A stretch of 27,068 nt of DNA from Deltaproteobacteria bacterium. Lineage in GTDB: Bacteria; Myxococcota; Myxococcia; Myxococcales; 40CM-4-68-19. Both the position numbers and the translations under genes were made by a program. The notes below the pieces were generated by a model that ran no database searches, was not told the DNA's origin, and saw only the letters and a program-made list of their open reading frames with translations. Position 1 is the stretch's first letter. Each line of letters opens with the position of its first letter. Below, in pieces: positions 1-7,277 of the stretch. The stretch is from the NCBI GenBank assembly GCA_018266095.1, contig JAFEBC010000055.1:1-27068 (forward strand), written 5' to 3'.

Positions 1-857
1 CCGATGATGGCGACCGCGGCCATCACGCCGGGCGCCTGCACGTAGAGGTTCGAGGTGCGGCAGATCATGTACACGCCGGCCGTGACCATGGTGGCGGCGT
101 GGATGAGCGCGGACACCGGCGTCGGACCGGCCATGGCGTCCGGCAGCCAGATGTAGAGCGGGAGCTGCGCCGACTTGCCCGTGGCGCCGATGAAGAGGAA
201 CGCGGTCGCCAGCGAGGCCGTCATCAGCGGCAGGTTGTTCACCGCCGACAGCTCGCGGAAGCTCAGCGTGCCCGTGGCCTGGAAGAGCACGAACATGCCG
301 AGCAAAAAGCCGAAGTCGCCGATGCGGTTGACCACGAACGCCTTGCGACCCGCGAAGGCCTTGGCGTCGTCGTCGAACCAGAAGCCGATGAGCAGGTACG
401 AGCAGAGGCCCACGCCCTCCCAGCCCACGAACATGGCCACGAGGTTGTCGCCGAGGACGAGCACGAGCATCGCCGCGACGAACAGGTTCAGGTAAGAGAA
501 GTAGCGGTGGTAGCTCTTGTCCTCGTCCATGTACGCGGCGCTGTACAGGTGGATGAGGAAGCCGACGCCGGTGATGACGAGCACGAGCGTGCCGCTCAGG
601 CGGTCGAGCGAGAGGCCCAGGTCGATGTTGAGCCGGCCGACGTGGAACCACTGGAACGCCGTCTCGTGCAGGACCAGCGACTCGCCGCCGTTCACGAGCT
701 GCATGAACCCGGTGAAGCCGACGAGGAACGCGAGCAGGATGCTGCCGAGCGCTGCGGTGGTCACCCAGCTCTTGGGCAGCCAGCGGCCTCCGATGCCACA
801 GACGGCGGCGCCGAGGAGCGGGAGCAGCGGCAACAGGTGAAGCCAGGAGACTTCCAT
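1..857 (-). CDS. nuoL: NADH-quinone oxidoreductase subunit L (partial)
   Basis: This is the large antiporter-like membrane subunit of respiratory complex I, which carries part of proton translocation across the inner membrane. Reverse-strand translation from the ATG at 857 gives about 285 residues before the window ends, so the C-terminal half (NuoL is usually 600 or more residues) lies outside. I read the family signatures GWEGVGLCSYLLIGFW, NRIGDFGF and GATGKSAQLPLYIWLPDAM followed by PTPVSALIHAATMVTAGVYM. These hold the conserved Glu of transmembrane helix 5 (in GWEG) and Lys of helix 7 (in GKSAQ) that form the proton path. The start follows nuoK by 18 bases, with a GAGG Shine-Dalgarno-like stretch upstream. 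It is the last visible gene of the nuoEFJKL run; nuoM and nuoN would be expected beyond the left edge, but that is inference. Confidence 0.97.
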   Translation of the reverse strand, partial: MEVSWLHLLPLLPLLGAAVCGIGGRWLPKSWVTTAALGSILLAFLVGFTGFMQLVNGGESLVLHETAFQWFHVGRLNIDLGLSLDRLSGTLVLVITGVGFLIHLYSAAYMDEDKSYHRYFSYLNLFVAAMLVLVLGDNLVAMFVGWEGVGLCSYLLIGFWFDDDAKAFAGRKAFVVNRIGDFGFLLGMFVLFQATGTLSFRELSAVNNLPLMTASLATAFLFIGATGKSAQLPLYIWLPDAMAGPTPVSALIHAATMVTAGVYMICRTSNLYVQAPGVMAAVAII

Positions 858-875
858 CGTGTTTGTCCTCGAGGC

Positions 876-1211
876 TTACAGCTTGAGCGAGTCGAAGTCG
901 TCGACGTGGATGGAGGTGCGGCTGCGGAAGGCGGCGATGACGATGGCCAATCCGACTGCGGCCTCGCAGGCAGCCACGGCGATGACGAAGAACACTGCCG
1001 CGTGGCCCTGGAGCAGCGCAGCGGGCGCCTTGGGCACGAGCGGGAAGCGCGAGAAGGCGAGGAACGTGAGGTTCACCGCGTTGAGCATCAGCTCGATCGA
1101 CATGAGCACGATGAGCGCGTTGCGCCGCAGCACGACGCCCGCGCCGCCGAGCGCGAAGAGCACCGCCGCCAGCACGAGATAGTGGGTCGGACCGACCATG
1201 ATGGAGCTCAC
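876..1211 (-). CDS. nuoK: NADH-quinone oxidoreductase subunit K
   Basis: Small three-helix membrane subunit of complex I that contributes to the proton channel next to NuoJ and NuoN. The 111-residue product has the NuoK pattern HYLVLAAVLFALGGAGVVLRR, then SIELMLNAVNL (with the conserved membrane Glu in IEL) and AACEAAVGLAIVI (with the second conserved Glu). The start is ambiguous. The GTG at 1211 overlaps the nuoJ stop codon and has GGGGAAG five bases upstream. The ATG at 1199 lacks a Shine-Dalgarno but matches the usual NuoK N-terminus better. I give the GTG start because translational coupling to nuoJ is plausible. Length is close to the family norm of about 100 residues. Confidence 0.96.
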   Translation of the reverse strand: MSSIMVGPTHYLVLAAVLFALGGAGVVLRRNALIVLMSIELMLNAVNLTFLAFSRFPLVPKAPAALLQGHAAVFFVIAVAACEAAVGLAIVIAAFRSRTSIHVDDFDSLKL

Positions 1212-1750
1212 TAGATCTTCCCCTTCGCGACCACGACCGCGCCGACCACCGCGACGAGGAGGAGGATGCTGGTGACCTCGAACGGCAGCACCGAGTTCAC
1301 GTAGATGGCGCGCCCGACCGCCTTCACCGAGCCGAACTCAGCCTGACCCGCGAAGCGCCCGGCCATGTCGCCGAGCTTGCCGCCCGTGGCGTAGAGCGGC
1401 CACAGGCCCTTCCAAGCGATGCCGCCGACCGCCGCGAGCACCGACACGAGCCCGATGCCCTTCCAGGCCGTCATCTTCTCCTGCCCCATCTCCTCTTCCT
1501 TGAGATTGAGCAGCATGATCACGAACACGAACAGCACCATCACCGCGCCCGCGTACACCATCACCTGCAGGATGGCCGCGAGGTGCGCCGCGAGCAGCAC
1601 GTAGATGCCGGCGAGGAAGAAGAAGCACGCCACCAAGGACAGCGCGCCGTGGAGCGGGTTCTTGCGGAACACGACCTGCGCCCCGCTGCCCAGCACCCCG
1701 GCTGCGAAGAGATAGAAGAGGATGGTCTCGGCGTAGTTCGGCGTCGTCAA
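1211..1750 (-). CDS. nuoJ: NADH-quinone oxidoreductase subunit J
   Basis: Membrane subunit of complex I. The 179-residue product has the typical opening helix, the NPLHGALSLVACFFFLAGIYVLL stretch, and AAILQVMVYAGAVMVLFVFVIMLLN, the pi-bulge helix involved in coupling quinone reduction to proton transfer. A loop follows, then a final helix (SILLLVAVVGAVVVAKGKI). It lies 21 bases downstream of the nuoF stop, and its stop codon touches the first base of the nuoK GTG start, so the genes are almost certainly one transcript. In most complex I operons nuoG, nuoH and nuoI separate nuoF from nuoJ; none of them is present here. Confidence 0.96.
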   Translation of the reverse strand: MTTPNYAETILFYLFAAGVLGSGAQVVFRKNPLHGALSLVACFFFLAGIYVLLAAHLAAILQVMVYAGAVMVLFVFVIMLLNLKEEEMGQEKMTAWKGIGLVSVLAAVGGIAWKGLWPLYATGGKLGDMAGRFAGQAEFGSVKAVGRAIYVNSVLPFEVTSILLLVAVVGAVVVAKGKI

Positions 1751-1771
1751 GTTCGTCTCCGTCTGTCCGGG

Positions 1772-3031
1772 CTAGCCCTTGACCAGCGCGTCGAAGTCGG
1801 CGCGGAACTTCTCGATGAAGCTCTTGGCAGGCATCGCGGCGCCGTCGGCCAGCGCGCAGATGGTCTTCTGCTCCATCTGACGCGAGATCTGGTGCACGTT
1901 GTCGATGTCCTGCTTCTCACCCTTGCCGCTCACGATCTTGTCGAGCAGCTTGGACAGCCAGCCCGTGCCCTCGCGGCACGGCGTGCACTGGCCACAGCTC
2001 TCGTGCGCGTAGAAGCGCATCACGTTCGCCAGCGCGTGCGCCATGTTCGTGTTCTGGTCGAGGTAGACCACGCCGCCCGAGCCGGCCATCGTCTTCTTGG
2101 CCTTGAGCGTGTCGAAATCAGACGCCCACACGGCCTCTTCCGCCGTCATCACTGCAGCCGACGAGCCGCCGGGGATGATGGCCTTGAGCGTCGAGCCCTC
2201 GCGCATGCCGCCGCAGTAGTCGTTGAGCAGGTCGAGGAAGGTGATGCCCATCGGCGCCTCGTAGACGCCCGGCTTCTTCACGTGGCCCGAGACCGCGAAC
2301 AGACGCGTGCCGCCGTTCTTGGCGCAGCCCACGCTCGAGAACCACTCGCCGCCCTTCTCGATGATGGCCGGCATGTTGGCGAGCGTCTCGACGTTGTTCA
2401 CCGCCGTCGGGCTCTTCCACAGACCGCCGCCCGCGTTGGCCGGGAACGGCGGCTTGAGGCGCGGATAGCCCTTGCGGCCCTCGAGCGACTCGAGCAGCGC
2501 CGTCTCCTCGCCGCAGATGTACGCGCCCGCGCCCGACACCACGTGGATGTCGAGGTCGAACCCGCTGCCGAGGATGTTCTTGCCGATGTAGCCCTTGGCC
2601 CGCGCCTCGTCGATGGCCTGCTGGCAGCGCGCGATGGGCCCGTCGCGGAACTCGCCGCGGCAGTAGACGTAGGTGAGGTGGCAGTCGAGCGCGAAGCACC
2701 CGATGATGAGCCCCTCGATGAACATGTGCGGCGACCACTCGAGGATCGCGCGATCCTTGAACGTGGCCGGCTCGCCCTCGTCGGCGTTGATGACGAGGTA
2801 CTTCGGCGTCATCGTCTCCTTGCGCACGAAGTTCCACTTCATGCCCGTGGGGAAGCCTGCGCCGCCGCGGCCGCGGAGGTTCGACTTCACCACCTCGTCG
2901 ACGATCGCCTGCGGCTGCATCTTCAGCGCCTTGGGCAGCGACTGATAGCCGCCCGACGCGAGGTACGTCTCCAGGGACCAGCTATTCGGCTTGTCCCAGT
3001 CCTTCGAGAGGATCTTGATGCGCTCGGCCAT
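1772..3031 (-). CDS. nuoF: NADH-quinone oxidoreductase subunit F
   Basis: Peripheral-arm subunit of complex I that oxidises NADH through FMN and passes electrons to 4Fe-4S cluster N3. The 419-residue product has the NADH/FMN-binding glycine motif RGRGGAGFPTG at residues 53-63, INADEGEPATFKDR (about 81-94) and the FMN-side motif GAGAYICGEETALLESLEG (about 167-185). Cluster N3 ligands are visible as Cys346, Cys349 and Cys352 (SCGQCTPC) plus Cys392 (TICAL). Length and all key residues are normal. The ATG start at 3031 lies 21 bases after the nuoE stop. It probably works with NuoE and with a NuoG encoded elsewhere in the genome. Confidence 0.98.
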   Translation of the reverse strand: MAERIKILSKDWDKPNSWSLETYLASGGYQSLPKALKMQPQAIVDEVVKSNLRGRGGAGFPTGMKWNFVRKETMTPKYLVINADEGEPATFKDRAILEWSPHMFIEGLIIGCFALDCHLTYVYCRGEFRDGPIARCQQAIDEARAKGYIGKNILGSGFDLDIHVVSGAGAYICGEETALLESLEGRKGYPRLKPPFPANAGGGLWKSPTAVNNVETLANMPAIIEKGGEWFSSVGCAKNGGTRLFAVSGHVKKPGVYEAPMGITFLDLLNDYCGGMREGSTLKAIIPGGSSAAVMTAEEAVWASDFDTLKAKKTMAGSGGVVYLDQNTNMAHALANVMRFYAHESCGQCTPCREGTGWLSKLLDKIVSGKGEKQDIDNVHQISRQMEQKTICALADGAAMPAKSFIEKFRADFDALVKG

Positions 3032-3052
3032 GTGTGGATCGCCTCGCTGGCG

Positions 3053-3640
3053 CTAATGAGCCCGACCGGTGTCTTTGTTCTCGGGGAAGTCGGCCATCTT
3101 GTTGCCCGGCGCCGACTTCAGCTCTTCGATGAGCTTGTCCATCTTCTCGGCCGTCATGTGCTCGGCGTAGCGGTAGTTGTTGATGAGCACCGCCGGCGCG
3201 TAGCCGCAGCCCGCCAGGCACGCGGCCTCGCCGAGCGAGAAGTGGCCGTCGGCCGTGATCTCGCCCTTGTGGATGCCGAGCTTGGACTCGCAGTGTTTGA
3301 TGAGGTCCTCGGACCCCATCGCCCAGCACGACACCGAGTTGCAGACCTCGATGTGGTGCCGGCCCTGCGGCTTGAGCTTGTACATCGTGTAGAAGGTGGC
3401 CACCTCGCGCACGCGCGCCGGCGGGATGTCGAGCCGGGAGCCCACGTAGGCCATCGCGGCCTCGGGCAGCCAGCCGAGCAGATCCTGCGCCAGGTGCAGC
3501 GCCGGCAGCAGCGCGGCGCGTGAACGCTCGGGCGGATACTTCGCGACCGCCTTGGTGAACCCCGCGTCGAACGTCGCCTGCTGGGCGGCGCTGAACGGCG
3601 AGGGGACGGGACCCTTGGGCTTGGTGTTCAGCGGGATCAT
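3053..3640 (-). CDS. nuoE: NADH-quinone oxidoreductase subunit E
   Basis: Thioredoxin-fold 2Fe-2S subunit of complex I (cluster N1a) that partners NuoF in the NADH dehydrogenase module. The reading frame is open far upstream, but the first credible start is the ATG at 3640, giving 195 residues beginning MIPLNTKPKG. Cluster ligands are Cys100 and Cys105 (CNSVSC) and Cys141 and Cys145 (CLAGC), in the spacing known for NuoE. The motif VREVATFYTMYKLKPQGRHHIEVC is also typical. No Shine-Dalgarno precedes the ATG, while a perfect TTGACA lies 34 bases upstream. This is the first gene of the run, so transcription of the nuo genes probably begins here. Confidence 0.97.
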   Translation of the reverse strand: MIPLNTKPKGPVPSPFSAAQQATFDAGFTKAVAKYPPERSRAALLPALHLAQDLLGWLPEAAMAYVGSRLDIPPARVREVATFYTMYKLKPQGRHHIEVCNSVSCWAMGSEDLIKHCESKLGIHKGEITADGHFSLGEAACLAGCGYAPAVLINNYRYAEHMTAEKMDKLIEELKSAPGNKMADFPENKDTGRAH

Positions 3641-3650
3641 CGGGCGCGGA

Positions 3651-3683
3651 GAGGTAGAACGAAGCTGGAGGGGTGTCAACACC
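3651..3683 (-). promoter_or_regulatory. Candidate nuo promoter with overlapping inverted repeat
   Basis: On the minus strand a perfect TTGACA (3679-3674) is followed after 17 bases by TACCTC (3656-3651), a poor -10 match. The -35 hexamer sits inside the inverted repeat GGTGT-CA-ACACC (3672-3683), which could be an operator covering the promoter. A start site 35 bases from the first T would fall near 3644, four bases before the nuoE ATG, so the message would be almost leaderless. The -35 is clear; the -10 and the operator role are inference. Confidence 0.4.
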
Positions 3684-3734
3684 TGGTTTCGTTGCGTAAG
3701 GGATCGTGGTTGCGGCGGTTTTTGGCCCGGCCAG

Positions 3735-3751
3735 GCGTCTGACGAAGACGC
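3735..3751. promoter_or_regulatory. Short inverted repeat upstream of the caspase-like gene
   Basis: GCGTCT and AGACGC form 6-base arms around a 5-base spacer, within the 159-base divergent gap between nuoE and the caspase-like gene. It could be a regulator site or a leader hairpin. In DNA this GC-rich, a 6-base inverted repeat can arise by chance. No convincing plus-strand promoter was found in the rest of the gap. Confidence 0.2.
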
Positions 3752-3799
3752 GTGCCTGCCCGTCTTGTAGAAGTGGTCCGCTTGCGAACAGGAGCGCCC

Positions 3800-6700
3800 A
3801 TGCGCCGCGTGTTGCTGGCCCTCGTCCTGCTGTCCCTGCCGGTCCGTGCCCAAGCGCCCGTCGCGCTGGTGGTGCAGGCGGGCCTCTCGGCCGAGCCGAA
3901 TCAGCTCCAGGCCATCGACGGCCACGGCCGGCTCCTGGCGGCGGCGGTGCGGGGCGCGCGCCTCGCGCAGGTCTGGGATCTGCGCTCGCGGCGGCTCTTG
4001 CGGCAGCTCCCGGTGACCGAGGGGGTGTCCGAGCTGCGCTGGAGCCGGTCGGGCAAGCTGCTCCAGGTGGGGGCGGGCCGCGAGCACTCGCTGTTCGACG
4101 TGGCCACGGGCGCGCTGCTCCTCAAGACCGACGCCGACGCAGCCTGGTTCGTGGGCGACGACTACCTCTTCATGGAGACGTTTCAGCGCAAGCTCATGCT
4201 GTTTCCCCCGAACGCTCCCGGGGCGCGGCCGCTCGCGATCTTCGGCGGCAAGCCGGCGCCCTGCGAGGCGTTCACCCCGGCGCCCGACGGCAAGAGCGGC
4301 CTGTGCGCCTTCGACGACGGCTTTCAGCGGGTGGACCTCGAGGCGCAGACGGTGGGGCCCAAGCTGAGCGTCGATCAGCACAAGGAGGGCTTCCTGGTGT
4401 TCTACGCGCCCGACAGCGCGCGGCTGGCGCTGGTCGGCTTCGAGGGCAAGCTGCGCCTGCTCGACGCGCGCACGCTCGAGCCCGTGAAGGACGTCTCGTA
4501 CGCAGATGGCGGCGGCACCGGCGAGCGCTTCGCCATCGCGGCCACGCAGCCCTCCGAGGGCGATTCACTGTGGTTCCTGGCGCGCGGCGGCCGGCACCGG
4601 CTCGACTTCAAGACGGGCGCGGTGACCACCAGCCGCTGGGACGAGTTCACCTACGGCGGCGCGAGGCCTCAGCTCCGGGGGCCCGCAGAGCTGTTCGCGC
4701 CCGACGGCTCGTTCGCGCTCACCACGCTCCCGCGCACGTTCGAGAACAGCGTGGGCTATCTGCGCGACGGAGCCACGGGCGCCACGGTGGGCCTGCTCCA
4801 GGGCGGCCACGCGCTGGCTCCAGAGGTGCGCTTCGACGCGCAGGGCCGCCCGCTCGCCATCCTCGGCGGCGGCGCGGAGTACTCGAGCCAGAAGCAGGCG
4901 GACGCGCGCATCATCGATCTCACCGGGCCGCGCGACCTGGTGCGCGAGCACGCGACGCTCGTGGGTGGCCTCTCGGAGGACGGCCGGCTGGCGCAGGTGG
5001 GCGCGCAGTTCATCGATCTGCAGACCGGCAAGCGCACGCCCAATCCCCTGGTGGGCACGCTCTCACCCTCGGGCCGCCTCTTCGTGGGCACGAAGCCCGC
5101 GCGCGCCGACCTCGAGCACATGATGTTCGCCGACACGGCCACCGGGCAGATCACCAGCGTGTTCCAGGCGCGCGGCGAGGAGCTCTCCAACTGCCGCTTC
5201 ACGCCCGACGAACAGCTCGTGGTCTGCGCGGCCACGGTCGCCTTCAAGGAACGCCTGCGCGTGTTCGAGGTGCCGTCCGGCAAGCTCTTGAACGAGCTGC
5301 CGGGGCGGCTGGCGGCGCTGTCGAACACGCTGGTGCTGGTGAAGCACGAGTTTCGCGAGGCGCTCGTCCTGGCGCTGCGCGAGCCCGAGGCCACCGCGGT
5401 GCGCTTCCGCTACGCCGAGCAGCCGCTGACGGGTGGCGCGTTCAGCGCGGACGGCACGCGCGCGGTGCTGGCCGTGGGCGGCGGCCTGGGCCTGCTCGAT
5501 CTCGGCACGTTCAAGATGCAGGTGATCTGGCCCAAGCAGGCGTATCGCTGGGCGGACTCGACGTTCCTGCTCGATCGCGCGGGCGCCTTCATGGTCGTGG
5601 GCACGCGCGACGGCAAGCTGACCTTCGTGACGCCCGCGGGCGAGGCCGGTCCGGAGCTCGACGCGCACGACGGGCCGGTGCTGGGCCTCTCGCAGAGCCC
5701 CGACGGCAAGAAGCTCGTGTCGCTGGGCGCGGATGGGCGCAGCACGGTGTGGGACCTCGCGACGAAGCAGCCCCTCTTCTCTGCCGCGCGCACGCTCGAC
5801 GAGCTCGTGCTGGTGGCGCCCGAGGGCCCGTTCCTCGCGCTGCGCGACGCGGGGCAGGACGTGGCGGCGCGCGTCGGCCTGCGGGCGTATCCGATCGACA
5901 GCTTCGATCTCGGCCTGAACCGGCCTGATCTGGTGCTGGCCAGCGTGGGCGCGCCGGAGGAGGTGGTGACGCGCTGGCAGAAGGCGCACGTGGCGCGGCT
6001 GGCGAAGGTGGGACGCACTGAGGAGCCGCCGATGGGCACGTTCGTGCTCGCGGACGTGCGCCTGGGACACGTGGCCGCGTCCACCAAGGCCGAGACGCTG
6101 GCGCTGCCGTACACGATCACGGAGGGCGCGGCCGCGGCGCAGAGCCTTCAAGTGCGCGTGAACGGCGTGCCGCTGTTCGCGGGCTTGGGCAAGCCGGTGG
6201 CCGAGCTGGGTGGCCTCGCGGGCACGCTCGCGATCCCGCTCTCGCGCGGGCAGAACCTCATCGCCGTCACCGTCACGGACGCGCGCCTGGGCACCTCGCC
6301 GCCCGAGACGGTGCTGGTCACACGCCAGGCCCCGCCGCGCGCGCCGGAGATGTGGCTCCTCGCGGTGGGCGTGTCCAAGTACACAGACACCTCGTACGCG
6401 CTGCAGTACGCGGCCAAGGACGCGCAGGACCTCGCGGGCACGCTGCAGAAGCTCGGGGGCGGCTTTGCCAAGGTGCACACCAAGCTGGTGCTCGACGGCG
6501 ACGCCACGCGCGAGAACATCCTGGCCGGGCGCGCGTTCCTCACGCAGGCGGATCGCGACGACGTGGTGGTGGTGTTCCTCGCCGGCCACGGCCTGCTCGA
6601 TCGCGAGGCCCGCTACTTCTTCGCCACCACCGATCTCGACTTCGACCAGCCGGCCGCCCGCGGGCTTTCCTTCCCCGAGCTGGAGTCGCTGGTCGCCGGG

Positions 6701-7210
6701 CTGCCGTCGCGCAAGCGGCTCGTGCTCATAGACACCTGCGCCGCGGGCGAGACGGACACCGAGGAGGTCGCGCGCGCCGAATCGAACCCGCGCATGGAGA
6801 AGGCCGTCGTGGTGGCCTCGCGCGGCCTGAAGAAGTCCGCGGGCAGGGCCTCGCTGGTGGCCGATCCGAGCTCGATCATGCTCGCGCGCGACCTCTTCAC
6901 GGACCTGCGGCAGGGGTCGGGTGCCACGGTCATCGGCTCGTCGGCGGGCGTCGAGTTCGCCTTCGAGACCGCGTCGCTCAAGAACGGCGTGTTCACGCAC
7001 GCGCTGCTGGAGGCGCTCTCGGCCAGGCCCGTGTTCTGGGGCGCCCGGGCCAACGAGAACCAGCTCTCCGTCTCCGGGCTGCAGGCCCAGGTCACCAACA
7101 GCGTCGTCGCGGCCACCGCGGGCCAGCAGCACCCGATCGCGCGCGACGTGAACGCCGACGGCGACTTCGTGGTGTGGACGTTCCCGCTGCGCAAGGGCAA
7201 GGGCCGCTGA
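3800..7210 (+). CDS. Exported WD40-like propeller protein with C-terminal caspase-like (peptidase C14) domain
   Basis: The ATG at 3800 is chosen because AGGAG lies five bases upstream and the product then opens with a signal peptide (MRRVLLALVLLSLPVRAQA, cleavage probably after residue 19). The 1136-residue product has a long N-terminal region (about 25-700) of WD40/YVTN-like blades, such as VWDLRSRRLLRQLPV, LRLLDARTLEPV, LSPSGRLFVG and LSQSPDGKKLVSLGADGRSTVWDLAT. A beta-rich Ig-like stretch follows (about 750-845). The caspase fold (about 850-1130) has His930 in FLAGHGLLD and Cys980 in LVLIDTCAAGE, 50 residues apart, as in the caspase/metacaspase/gingipain clan. Both catalytic residues are present, so activity is plausible. 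The substrate is unknown. Caspase-fold proteases with propeller domains are known in bacteria; the secretion signal suggests periplasmic or extracellular action. An inactive sensor role cannot be excluded. Confidence 0.88.
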   Translation: MRRVLLALVLLSLPVRAQAPVALVVQAGLSAEPNQLQAIDGHGRLLAAAVRGARLAQVWDLRSRRLLRQLPVTEGVSELRWSRSGKLLQVGAGREHSLFDVATGALLLKTDADAAWFVGDDYLFMETFQRKLMLFPPNAPGARPLAIFGGKPAPCEAFTPAPDGKSGLCAFDDGFQRVDLEAQTVGPKLSVDQHKEGFLVFYAPDSARLALVGFEGKLRLLDARTLEPVKDVSYADGGGTGERFAIAATQPSEGDSLWFLARGGRHRLDFKTGAVTTSRWDEFTYGGARPQLRGPAELFAPDGSFALTTLPRTFENSVGYLRDGATGATVGLLQGGHALAPEVRFDAQGRPLAILGGGAEYSSQKQADARIIDLTGPRDLVREHATLVGGLSEDGRLAQVGAQFIDLQTGKRTPNPLVGTLSPSGRLFVGTKPARADLEHMMFADTATGQITSVFQARGEELSNCRFTPDEQLVVCAATVAFKERLRVFEVPSGKLLNELPGRLAALSNTLVLVKHEFREALVLALREPEATAVRFRYAEQPLTGGAFSADGTRAVLAVGGGLGLLDLGTFKMQVIWPKQAYRWADSTFLLDRAGAFMVVGTRDGKLTFVTPAGEAGPELDAHDGPVLGLSQSPDGKKLVSLGADGRSTVWDLATKQPLFSAARTLDELVLVAPEGPFLALRDAGQDVAARVGLRAYPIDSFDLGLNRPDLVLASVGAPEEVVTRWQKAHVARLAKVGRTEEPPMGTFVLADVRLGHVAASTKAETLALPYTITEGAAAAQSLQVRVNGVPLFAGLGKPVAELGGLAGTLAIPLSRGQNLIAVTVTDARLGTSPPETVLVTRQAPPRAPEMWLLAVGVSKYTDTSYALQYAAKDAQDLAGTLQKLGGGFAKVHTKLVLDGDATRENILAGRAFLTQADRDDVVVVFLAGHGLLDREARYFFATTDLDFDQPAARGLSFPELESLVAGLPSRKRLVLIDTCAAGETDTEEVARAESNPRMEKAVVVASRGLKKSAGRASLVADPSSIMLARDLFTDLRQGSGATVIGSSAGVEFAFETASLKNGVFTHALLEALSARPVFWGARANENQLSVSGLQAQVTNSVVAATAGQQHPIARDVNADGDFVVWTFPLRKGKGR

Positions 7211-7239
7211 GGTCCGCGCGCAGGCTTGTCCGAGGTCCT

Positions 7240-7245
7240 TTGACA
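7240..7245 (+). promoter_or_regulatory. Perfect -35 hexamer (TTGACA) upstream of the lactonase-like gene
   Basis: TTGACA lies 38 bases before the ATG at 7278, inside the 67-base gap after the caspase-like gene. At the standard distance, transcription would start near 7275, leaving almost no 5' leader, which agrees with the lack of a Shine-Dalgarno. The -10 position (around GACCCT, 7264-7269) is a poor match, so this is only a candidate. If real, the lactonase-like gene does not depend solely on readthrough from the caspase-like gene. Confidence 0.27.
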
Positions 7246-7277
7246 CCGCGCACCCCCGCCTGCGACCCTGCGCGCCC

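Noticed and set aside
7216..7275. Nine-base inverted repeat (GCGCGCAGG and CCTGCGCGC) considered as a terminator after the caspase-like gene
   Set aside because: The arms are 42 bases apart, pure GC and lack a T-tract; such matches are expected by chance in this composition.
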